From contig NC_134373.1 in the NCBI RefSeq assembly GCF_035582795.1, positions 17,692,001-17,756,000 on the forward strand: a stretch of 64,000 nucleotides of DNA, written 5' to 3'. The first letter of the stretch is position 1. Every line of letters begins with the position of its first letter. The translations under genes and the position numbers were made by a program. The notes under the pieces are model-generated. The model was not told the origin of the DNA. It worked only from the letters and a program-made list of their open reading frames with translations, and made no database searches. The stretch comes from Mycteria americana. Its lineage: Eukaryota; Chordata; Aves; Ciconiiformes; Ciconiidae. Of this stretch, positions 1 through 9,900 are shown in pieces.

Positions 1-1451
1 GTGATAATAGCCAGATAAATATTTAACTTGCGTTTCTTGGTGTAATGTTAAAGCAAATGATCATTGTATAGTGTTCCATATTAACAAATACCACTCTATC
101 CTACTCAGTGTTTAATCAAAGTGTTTCAAAAAATGGGTTGGAATATTTATCATCAAACAATAGGATTCTTCTTCTCCTCTAGAAGAGGAAGTCTTTGCTT
201 TACAATTCCGTGGCAATGAATCACCATCAGAGCAGATATATGGGCAGCTATGTTTTGTCTGTTAAAAGTACCATAGTTGTTATTGAAAAATCACCAGGAG
301 AATAGTTGAGGCCATATTTAAGTTTTTTTTTGCAGCAGCAGCTGAGTTTGCTGGAGAATAAGCACAGCTAACTTTCAAAGAACACAAGTGCCAAAGGTGA
401 ATCTGATTGTGCTTTAGAAAACAATTAGGATTCACACTTAATTAAAAAAAAAAAGTTGCTGTTTTTCATAGAAAAGCTGCCTTCAGTGTAGTGTAAAAAA
501 TGAACATAGGCGTTCTTCAGTTTGGATTTCTGCACAGGCTGAAGTGCAAAGTTATTCTCGCAAAATCTCTGCCTTGTTCGTTGAAGCTTTCCCCATATTT
601 TTGCAAAGCTGTATGGATATGTAAGCTGCTGGCATAACAAATCAACAAGAATCAATCCACTGAGAAAACAGCTTTAATGTCGAGCCCAAAGGACTTTATA
701 AAAATTCAGCATTTTATACCTATCAACCAGCCTGTAAGTGTGGAAGAGCTATCTGCGCTTCCCAGTGTTTCCTGGCGGAATTTTTGGGAAATGAACAAAA
801 CCCCCTCTACTTAGGCCTGTTTGAATGAAATTTGTCGAAAATTACGAATCAGCGACTGGATAAGTATGATCAGCTTTTAGCATGCTTTATGAATGTTCTT
901 TTTTAAAAGAAGTATTTTAAGAATGATAGATACTTATGTTCCAGTAAGTAAATGAAAAAGGTATTAAATATTTTGATGCTAGTTTATTAAAATTAGTAAA
1001 TGAGGCAGTGATGTTCTGCTCATGTTGAGTAAATAACTTAATATACTCTTGGAGTAGCTACATTTGTAGACAGTTACATCATAATGTAAGAAATCAGAAC
1101 AGATAATTTAAACATTTTATATATTATTGTATGCATAAATGTTCTTCCATTAGTTGCATTTCTGTCACTTTTGCATAACATCAAACAGCTAATACTGTAT
1201 ATAATATACACAATCTATTATTCTTAGAATATTTTTCTAAAGATGCATCTAATTTCATATTAGCATCACTTGGTACCCACATGATCATGAGGGTTACTTA
1301 AAATAATTGAGAAACTGTGGCACGTGTTGGTAATGCACTTTCAGCCCATATAAGCTTCTCAGTAGTTGGGCACACCCGGTAAGAATTCTTTACAAAGAAT
1401 TGTGAACTTGGTCAGACTTTTTGATTGTTGGATATTAGGTTGCTTGAAGTG

Positions 1452-1530
1452 TAAAACCAAAACCAAAAAAAAGCCCCCCCAAACCAAAACACCCCCCCCC
1501 CCCAAAAAAAAAAAAAACCCAAACCAAAAT
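1452..1530 (+). repeat. A/C-rich low-complexity tract
   Basis: About 80 bp made almost only of A and C, with C runs of 7 and about 12 and an A run of about 13. The complementary strand is therefore G/T-rich with several G-runs and could form G-quadruplex-like structure. Similar tracts occur at 20712-20812 and 53790-53886. Confidence 0.85.
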
Positions 1531-2749
1531 CAGAGTAACAAATTATAAGCAGTATAGATATGTGTATGTAATGAATTTTCTCTGTTTTCATAAATGATTT
1601 TGTCAGGATTGTCTTTTTTATGTGAAATTCACTGTGAAAGTGTTTAGGTTTAGGTTGATTAAGTTTACAGTGTTGTGTAAATGTCAGTTAAGAATAAATA
1701 TTTTTTCTAAGAGATGACATCAATTATCCATTTAAACTAAATCTGATTTTTAAGACCTTTTTACTCCTGAGATTAAAAATAGGATTTACTCCCTTTATAG
1801 TGCTTCTGTACCTATTTCCCAGTGTAAAGGTTTTGCTCAGATAATAGATGTAGAATATTACTATCCAATCTGTTTAGATAATTTTCTTAATTTATCTGAG
1901 AACTGGGATATATTACTCATTGATACCAAGCTATGAAGTTTAATAGAAATATTTACTTCTCTCAGAAGATCATATACTTAGATTTCACTTGTTTAAATTT
2001 TGTATTCTCGAGGGACATGTATGTTTTGTTCTTTTGGAAAGTAACTGCTTCTTTTTAGATTCAGTAGTGTGGCTGCTGTGATATTACACACTTAAGAAAA
2101 AAATGCGTTGTTACTGAAATTTTACACCATCGTGTCTTCAAATAGCTCCTGGGTTTGACTCTGTGACATTTGTATTAAAGAACTTTTTCATTTCTTCCCG
2201 CAAGAAAGAAAGTTCAGATGGATGTTTTTAACATTGTGGGGGCACTTTTATATGTTCTGTTGAATATCCAGAATTCCTCTCTGATCTTGACATCTGCCTC
2301 TATCTCATTGCAAATGATCAATGAAAATAATTGCAAAAAACCAGCAAATGATGTAGAGGAAGAGGTCAGCTTTGTACAAACAGTATTCAAAGCTCTTCTA
2401 TTATGAAAGATAAGTGTTAGTGGCACTGTTGCATGGGTCAAAATCATGTTACTGGAAAAAATAACTGTAGTCTCACCCCTGAGAAATAAGGGAATTTTGC
2501 AGTTGAAGCACAGGACTTTGCAGTACATGGGTCTTTTTGTTTTGTTTGGCAGTTCTTAAAAAGCTTGTTTTGATTTTATTTAAAAATATAGCACTTTACT
2601 TCTCCCAAAGCACTGTTCTTAGTTATTTCTGCAAAGGCTTTTGCAATGTTTTGGCAGGCCAATATTGTACAAAGCAAGTTTGCTGATGAGAGTAGAGCAA
2701 TGATGAAAGCTGCTACCACTCTTCTAGGTTTTAAAAAGAACTGAGTACA

Positions 2750-2770
2750 GATGATGATGATGATGATGAT
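2750..2770 (+). repeat. (GAT)7 microsatellite
   Basis: Seven perfect tandem GAT units in the SESTD1 intron, likely polymorphic in length. Confidence 0.9.
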
Positions 2771-4775
2771 AGGGACCCTGGTTGGTAGCAAACAGCACAT
2801 ATTTGAAATCTACTACCACTGTCACCTTATTAGCTGTCACTGTTGTCGGAAGTGGGTGGATCAAGTGGGAAGGGAAGCAAAGATTTAAGGATTCAGTAAT
2901 TTATACTTTTTTTTTTTTCTGCCTTGCCGTTTTTCGAGGTCTATTCATTTCTCCCTTAGGGAATTTAAGCTGTTCACTTTAACATCCAACTACAATCTGT
3001 TGTCCAAAGGCTTCTACTTTGGATTAAGAAAACTTTTTTTTTCCTGGAGTCAATGTAATAAGATGACTTTGGAAAAAAAAAGAAAAAAAAATCAGTCCAG
3101 TTGCAAGCAAACAGTGGGATATTTCTATTTTTATAACTGTAAATGGTCTTCATTTGTACCTGTATCTTATCCAGGAGTATTGAGAGCTGGTCAAGCAATA
3201 GAAAGCCATCATCATTCTCTTCACAGAGGGAGGAGAAACTAAAGATGTTCTCTGTGGTTAGTGGTCTAGTGCAGTTTGGTAATGATAATTTTAGAGGGAA
3301 GGATGACAAATAATTATAAGTATGCTGTTAACAAAGTATTAAACTATTGAGGATTTTGAGAAGAGCCCATATGACTAAAAGCTTTGTGAAGCACAACAGA
3401 CAATATGTTGACATGTGAAATTCAAATGCAAAGGTGGAATGCTAATTCATAAAGGAAAACATTTTTCAGGATGTGATCCTTTGACATTTTTATTTTCACA
3501 AAAGGTCAAAGACAATTGCTGTGATTGGATTTTGAAAAGTTTTAGGAATCTGTGACAGCAAAAGTTTGCATGCTATAGGTGCTGAACTTAAAGTAGAATT
3601 CATATCTTTAAAAGAGAAGTGTCTTATCTTCTCCCTGTGCAACATCACACCTACTGTTTTTCAGCATTTTTTTTTCTTTGGTTCTTGGTCTCTGTTCTTA
3701 TGGACTATTAATCTGTAGTAGCTGATTAAAACAGTATTTCAGAAGCTTCAGAGAGGCAAATTGCACTTTTGACACCTAGAAATTTCAAAGTTACTAATCT
3801 AAAGCATATGGAGGGTGTTCCATGAGCACTGCCACTAGTCTAGGTCTAGAACAAGAACTAAATTCAGTTCAGGAACCTCCCTTCTGCCACCACCTTGTCA
3901 AAAATTCAAATGTTTGTTTACTTTTTGAAGTCTTCAGACAGGTTTTCTGCAGTTATCCCAGTGAACAGTCAGTAAACAGTTTAAGAAAGAAAGAGGTTTT
4001 AAAAAAAAGAATCCTAGAGAATGAATGGGTTTTGGCAGAACATCTTAAGTTACAACAAGGCTTACTATTGAGGTGGAGTTTTTCTTTTTCAAAATTTTTC
4101 TAATAAGGTGCAAAAGAAATTTTTATGTTCTTTGACCAAATCTCACTTGTGGGGTGTTGGTTTTTTTTTTTTTTGTCAGAGGATTATTTCTCAGGTAGCT
4201 ATTATATTTGTTACAGGCACGTTTTGCTTTGCAGGAGAAAAACATTTTTTAAAATGTTTCCCTGGTACAAGTTTGGAAAGCATATCCCTTGCCCTCTCTC
4301 CTTCCTGAAGGATCTGAGTTAAAATCAGAAATAAGTGGTCTCAATGCAGTCCATCCTTTTCTTCAGGCTATTTGGTTTTTTTAGAACTGGTATTTCAGTC
4401 ATGTGAACCAGCTGCCCTATTTACTTTAGTTTCCATACCAAAATGTCCTGATTGAGTAAATTAATTTTCTCTTTTTTTATGAACTCATAGAGATGAAAAC
4501 AGAATGTAAAAATGACCTAAAATATAAATGTGTGCCTAAAGAAGGAAGAATAAAGGCTTTATTTTTCTTGGACCTGGAGTCATCTGGGGTTTGGGCTGGT
4601 TACTGGCATTACTTAAAGAAACCATAAGCTAATTCCGTTTATGGCAGCCACGTACCATTAAGAATACAGGAGAATAGCCTTTATTTGCTGAATGTTGCTG
4701 GAAGATGTTCCTGTATATTAAATATTAGACCATTTGTTTGGAACTACTCTGGATTCTTTAATTGTAAGAATTGAA

Positions 4776-4935
4776 AAATCACAGAGTAATTCAAATTGGA
4801 AGGGACCTCAGGAGGTCTCTAGTCCAACTTCCTGCTCAAAGCAGGATCATCTATTAGATTAGACCAAATTACTTAGGGCTTTATCCATTTGGGCCTTGAA
4901 AAACTTCCAAGGATGGAGACTGCACAACCTCTACT
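4776..4935 (-). mobile_element. CR1 LINE 3'-end fragment (old)
   Basis: The plus strand reads as the reverse complement of a CR1 3' end. It opens with a diverged tail (aatcacagagtaattc), then the diagnostic ttggaagggacctcaggagg, 'agtccaacttcctgctcaaagcaggatca', and the 'ccaaggatggagactgcacaacctc' block. Homology fades after about 4935. The missing perfect tail and many substitutions suggest an old copy. Boundaries are accurate to about 15 bp. Confidence 0.8.
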
Positions 4936-5858
4936 TCCAGTTTTTAAAGATTACCAATGGTTGTTGACTTCAATGGCTTTTGATCTCAAAACCCGTCTCA
5001 GAAACATAGTATTTTTGTCAATGATTTGGTGTATCGAATTGGTTTAGTGATCTAAACAGGTCTGAACTATGCTGAAGTAGTGGAAGACAAAACCTTTGAG
5101 GTAATTTTAAGGAGAAAACCCATAAGTTTAGGATGGGTTTTCTGTCTTACAGTGTCTGCAGGAACATGGAGCTAGACTAGAAGCAGAAAGCTCTTTCCAG
5201 TTGGCTCTTTCCACATATTCTTGTCCCTGCAAGTATATGTGCATGATCTGATGGGTTCTCAAAATCATCTCCAGTTTTTTTCTTTCCAGCTATATATTCC
5301 AGTATGTCTGCCTCCTTAGAGAGTTTTTTTCCACAGGAGTTATTCCAGGCTTAGCGTATCGTGCATCAAAGCAACCTGTGCTGCCAACTTTTGGGTTAGG
5401 TTTATAAGAGTAAGGCTCAGCCAGGAGCCTCTAGAATGCAGAAATGAAGGGAAGAATTTAGTCTTCTGACTAGTAGTGGACCTGTGTTTTCCTTCATTTC
5501 CTGAAGTAGTTGATGAACTAGATTTGTCTCCTGGGCAAATGACTCGGGCTTTTAAGCATACTAAGATTTGAATTTGACTACTCATGGAATGAGTATGGTT
5601 GATCCAACTCTTGCTGAGCATATTTGCACAGTAAATGCAGGCACTTAACTTTTATGGCACAACTCACCTCTGGGACTGGAAGTATTGAAAGAGAGTGACA
5701 AAAATACTAAATGCTTTGCAGTATGATATCCTGCTACTATATTCACTAAAAATAGATCGTGTGATGTATGACTTAAACAAGAAGTATCAGTTACCACCAA
5801 GTATCACTGATTCAGAGTGAGAGGGCACTTGACTCATAAGAGAGAAGCAAAAATGTAC

Positions 5859-5864
5859 TTTATT
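5859..5864 (-). terminator. LTR polyadenylation signal
   Basis: AATAAA on the minus strand, about 57 bp from the 3' end of the LTR, the position expected for the retroviral poly(A) signal. Confidence 0.7.
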
Positions 5865-6179
5865 GATATAGAACAGGGAGTTAACAAAATTCAATGTGAC
5901 AGTGATTTAACGAGATTTGATGGCAAGGTATACTTGATGATTTACTGCATAGAGGACAGGGTCAGACAAAACTGTCAGGGAGACCCTCCCATTGAATCAT
6001 GAGGTTCAGAAAAGGATCCCCTTGCTTTCTAAGCTCCTTCTCAGAGACAAGTCTAGGTGCGGCTAGATCCAATCCTAGCCCCAGTCTTGGTCAGTGGTTT
6101 ATGTCTAAAGGATTATATATGTGCAATTGATCCTTTATATCACTTAGCTAAGGTTTCAAAGTTTAGCATGCTATTAGTC

Positions 6180-6185
6180 ACTTAC
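6180..6185 (-). promoter_or_regulatory. Consensus 5' splice donor inside the LTR
   Basis: The minus strand reads ctcg|gtaagtgac. The GTAAGT lies about 135 bp downstream of the LTR TATA box. It could splice an LTR-initiated antisense transcript into a downstream acceptor. Use is inferred; only the motif is seen. Confidence 0.45.
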
Positions 6186-6317
6186 CGAGGATCTGTTGCG
6201 GCAAGGAATCTCTCAACCTCGAGGAGTAACCCTGAGAGGCGTCCCTACTCAAGGGGAGATCCTGGCGTGCAGCCTGCTGCCGTGCAGGAGAGCTCAAAGG
6301 GCTCTTGGGCTGCTCAC

Positions 6318-6325
6318 TTTTTATA
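6318..6325 (-). promoter_or_regulatory. LTR TATA box
   Basis: TATAAAAA on the minus strand in ccccctataaaaagtgagc. It is correctly ordered between the U3 motifs and the R/U5 part, so initiation would be expected near 6290 on the minus strand if active. Confidence 0.7.
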
Positions 6326-6338
6326 GGGGGAAGATGAT

Positions 6339-6358
6339 TGACTCAGTCATATTTGCAT
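6339..6358 (-). promoter_or_regulatory. U3 AP-1 site and octamer
   Basis: Two adjacent textbook motifs lie just upstream (minus-strand sense) of the LTR TATA box: the palindrome TGACTCAGTCA (6339-6349, AP-1/TRE) and ATTTGCAT (6351-6358, POU-factor octamer). Motif identity is seen directly; binding is inferred. Confidence 0.55.
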
Positions 6359-6406
6359 ACTGACCACAGATTTTAGTTTCCTAGCTGTGGTTAGGTGGGC
6401 GCATTG

Positions 6407-6429
6407 CACAATAGCCCTTGGCTATTGTG
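6407..6429. repeat. 10-bp perfect hairpin in LTR U3
   Basis: Arms cacaatagcc (6407-6416) and ggctattgtg (6420-6429) are perfect reverse complements around a 3-nt loop. Confidence 0.8.
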
Positions 6430-6863
6430 TTGTTATCTGGCTCCCAAATCCACTTTGAGCCGGATGCAGCCATCGTGACTAGATGCATCCATTATGACTA
6501 TCACTGGTAGTTATCACCTCAGCAGGGTTAGGGGAGATAAAGGTTGGGGGCGGGGGAAGTGCACCGTCACACCAAGAAAACAGATATCCAAGAAACTTTT
6601 TTTTTTTCCTATTGTAAATAGACAAGGTGGTACAGATGATGCTCTTACAGAATTATGCATTAAAATTACCTGTCTGTTTTAGGCTCATGTTAATTGCAAC
6701 CAGCCATACTTCATTTAAACATTTAGCAGTAAAAGGGTCACTTTCTCTGAATCACAGAAAGATCTGCTCAGTACCTCTGGACACACTTAACACTTCTCAG
6801 GTACTTGGGGAAAAATATAAGCATTACTTAAAAGTGTACCTAAAATTTTTTTCATTGTTGCAG

Positions 6864-6977
6864 GTTATTTTAGTATCTGCTAACAAGCTGACTCGATATA
6901 TAGAACCATGCCAACTAACAGAAGATTTTGGAGGAACTCTCACCTATGATCACATGGATTGGTTGAATAAGAGGCTG
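6864..6977 (+). CDS. SESTD1: SESTD1 exon: end of SEC14-like domain
   Basis: 38 codons, phase 0 at both ends, running from V-I-L-V-S-A-N-K to W-L-N-K-R-L (human numbering about 124-161). The acceptor is ttcattgttgcag and the donor is gttagt. It closes the lipid-binding CRAL-TRIO/SEC14-like domain. The frame stays open into the intron as far as 7040, but the family continues R-L-V-F-E-K, which is supplied by the next exon, so the exon ends at 6977. The following intron (about 2.2 kb) shows nothing recognisable. Confidence 0.95.
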
Positions 6978-9900
6978 GTTAGTTTTCTGGGGTTTTTTTG
7001 TTGTTGTTTCTTTTTCAAATGTCTCATTCTTGAGCCATGAATTTTTATTTCTGTAGGAACTGCTAAGTGCGTAGAAACTGTCATATGTGTAGTAGTGCAG
7101 TTCAAATGCATGAATAGTCTTATGAAGATAACTAACACTGGATTTGCTCAAGGGATGATAAAGCTAATGTAATCTATTTGTTGAACCAAGTAGTTCCTTA
7201 ATGAAGCTTTCTTGTAGACCCTCACTCTAGAAGAGCCTGAGCGTATGGTATAGTTGCTACAAAGGGAAATTGTTTATCTGCTGATAGAAGTCCAAAACAA
7301 GGAGGAAATACTTGGACTCTGCAGATCCTCCAAGGTTTTCTCTTAGGACTTGGTTCCTGTGACCTGAGAGCCAGGTTTTAAGCTGTCCTATACTAAAATC
7401 TCTGTCAGTGCAGTTTCCCCAATAGGTACAGAAATGCAGTAAACGTCTAGGAGCAAATACACCCGTAAGTCATTAATAGACACAAATTGTTTAAGCAACT
7501 TTTGATGTGCATAGCACTCCAGAATGTTTTTAATCTGTTCTTTGTTGACAGTTGTTTTTCAGTTACTTAAATTGAATTTTTAAAACAATATTTAATCTTC
7601 AGTGAAGCAGTGTGTTCCTTTCTCATGCAATCTATTCTTAAAAATGTGCATATTCTAGGATCTCCAGGTGGGATCCTGGACAAGGAGTACTCCACAGTGT
7701 GTCCCAACTGCAATGGCCCAAAGCCTTCAAACATACCGTGCAGCCAATCTCACAGCAGTACTTCCCCCTCAAGAAATTTGAGGGTTTACACCATGTGTAC
7801 CGTGTTTCTTTTTTGCTGAATCTCGGCAAATTGTGTGTTCAGACCCAAGGGTAGAGAGAGCATCATCGGCTGTGCAGCTTTTTTCTATGGGTCTTTGGCT
7901 TTTATGTGTGTATAGATTAGGGCAAGGCAGCTTGGTTTTTCTGTGCCTGAAACTGAGAGGTCCTGGACACAGGGGAAGGAAGGGATATTTAATATTGTCG
8001 TTGTCCTTCATTTTTGTCTGGTATATACAAATCTGGCTTTTACTCACTTATTCCTGCATTCATAAAATTCATAAGGACAGTACTTCCACTCTAGCTGGGA
8101 CTTTTTGCTTTATATTTGGTTCAACCTACAACTGAACATTTCTTTCTCCTGTGTCTCCTCTCTTGCCTTGTTTCACTTGTTTTGTGTATTAATGAAGAAA
8201 CTCCTCCATTGCAACTCCTGAATTCTGAAACTAGACAAGAAGGCAGAGAGTTTGTTTAAGGTCCTAGCTGAAAAATAGCTTACAACTGCTTATCCATTTT
8301 AATTATCTGGATTTTTTTTTTTTCCTTTTGTAACAAGTGAGTTTAGCTTGTATGTTATAAACCACTCTCATAAATTGGCTTTTAAGAGCTGTCCACCTCA
8401 TGTCCTTTTTGATTTTCCCTGAAATTTAAGTAGTCCTAGATAGGTTAAGAAAGGTTCATCTGCAGGCTATTGATTAATAACTTAAGACCAAAAAGACCTG
8501 AAAATTATTGCGCATGTCACTTACGGCACCCGATCATGCTCAGTTCTGTTAACAGAGGAATCAGCTGAATGGTACCCAGTGTCTGACTATACAGGCCTTG
8601 TTATCTGAGATCAGAAGCCCCTATATTCAAAGAAACTGATGAGGGTATTTTTTTCTATATAATACATCTTTCTTTTATCTTAGTTATTCATTACATTATA
8701 GCCCATATTAGTAGTGATTAAAAGCTGGAATCTTCACAAAGTTGATTATTTTAATCCATTTAAGTGAGCTGTCAGATGCTTGTATAACATGTCTTGGTTC
8801 TCTAGTATTATTTTAAAGATTTACTTAAAGGCTTAAATGAAGATGTAGAATAAATATGTCCATAAGAACTTACAGGTTTTGCAGGAATCTCAAAAATTTT
8901 TCAGTATTTCAGAATTCAGTCCATCTTCATTATATTCAGTGTAACACTTACTATCTCCCTAAGGAATCTTAGTGCTCTTAAGTGCTCCCTGAATAAAACT
9001 TCTTATTTTCTACTGTTTCTACCCTGCCATCTAAATGTTGGGAAATAATTACACTGTGTAAAGACTGAAGTATACTAACAGAACTAGTGGACAGATTTGC
9101 ACTGATGGCCTTCAATACTGCCACTTATATAATTTTCATTTCTTAAATTAAAACCTGCCTCTTATTTAGGTATTTGAAAAGTTCACGAAAGAATCAACAT
9201 CTTTACTGGATGAGCTTGCTCTAATTAACAATGGAAGTGATAAAGGAACTCAACAAGAAAAAGAGAGGTGTGTGTTCGCTTTTTGAAATCAATGCTTTTG
9301 GATTATAAAATTTCATTGGAAATCCAAACAATACTGAAAATGTGATATGCCTTAAATATTTGGAAATTTGTAAAGAAATTCTGAAAGCTTATAACGTAGA
9401 CTACAAAATTCATCAGTGTGTGTGTGTGTAGATGGATGCTCACTTGAGCATCCATCTACATTGACTGCATGCAGTTGCACTTCTGTTTTGATACAATGAG
9501 TTGAAAAAGTGAGGACTTTACTGAGCGAGGAAAGAAACATACAGTCTCTTAACAGCATCAGGTAGCTCTGGCCTTAGCTGAAGTTTTTAGTGCTACTGTA
9601 AAACAAATGATTAATAATGTGTTTGTTACTTTATTTAGTTTATTATTATTAATAATGTGTTTGTTACTTTATTCAAGATCAATAGATTTGAACTTCCTTC
9701 CATCAGTTGATCCTGAGACGGTATTGCAGACAGGTATAGTAAGTCGAAAAAGATAATGTTGGTCAATAAAGTAACATTATTCATTTTTAAGCCCCAAGTG
9801 AAAGCACAGAGGGCACAATAATTATCTTAGCCATCATCACAATGTAATAAGCTTATCAATTAATGTCATCTTTGGGTTTAAAAAAAAAGTGATGTTAACA

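Larger units (their letters stand above)
5802..6571 (-). mobile_element. Solo LTR of an avian endogenous retrovirus, antisense to SESTD1
   Basis: A 770-bp element flanked by the 5-bp direct repeat ccaag (5797-5801 and 6572-6576), which is the target-site duplication. Its ends are imperfect inverted repeats: tatcac on the left and gtcaca on the right. On the minus strand the LTR therefore starts with TGTGAC, as expected for a TG...CA LTR. Minus-strand order is U3 with octamer and AP-1-like motifs, TATAAAAA (6325-6318), a GTAAGT donor (6185-6180) and AATAAA (5864-5859). No internal gag-pol-env sequence or second LTR is visible, so this is a solo LTR left by recombination. The 5-bp duplication fits an ERVL-type element, but the family name is uncertain. 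It sits in a SESTD1 intron in opposite orientation, the orientation usually tolerated in introns. Confidence 0.85.
1..6863 (+). other. SESTD1: SESTD1 intron (5' part off-window)
   Basis: No coding exon is recognised here. The first SESTD1 exon in the window begins at 6864 in phase 0, so this stretch is the 3' part of the preceding intron. I looked for the SEC14-domain residues that should precede it (a run ending near K-D-R-L-G-F-E) and did not see them, so the upstream exons lie before the window. The interval holds an A/C-rich tract, a (GAT)7 microsatellite, a CR1 relic and a solo LTR, each listed separately. All open frames are short and unlike any protein I know. Confidence 0.8.

Noticed and set aside
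3822..4103. 93-codon open frame upstream of SESTD1 exons, checked as a possible missing SEC14-domain exon
   Set aside because: It does not match the SESTD1 N-terminal region and lacks consistent splice sites.
6978..7040. In-frame extension of the first SESTD1 exon
   Set aside because: Valine and the following residues come from the exon at 9170; the extension turns into a Phe/Cys-rich intronic translation.
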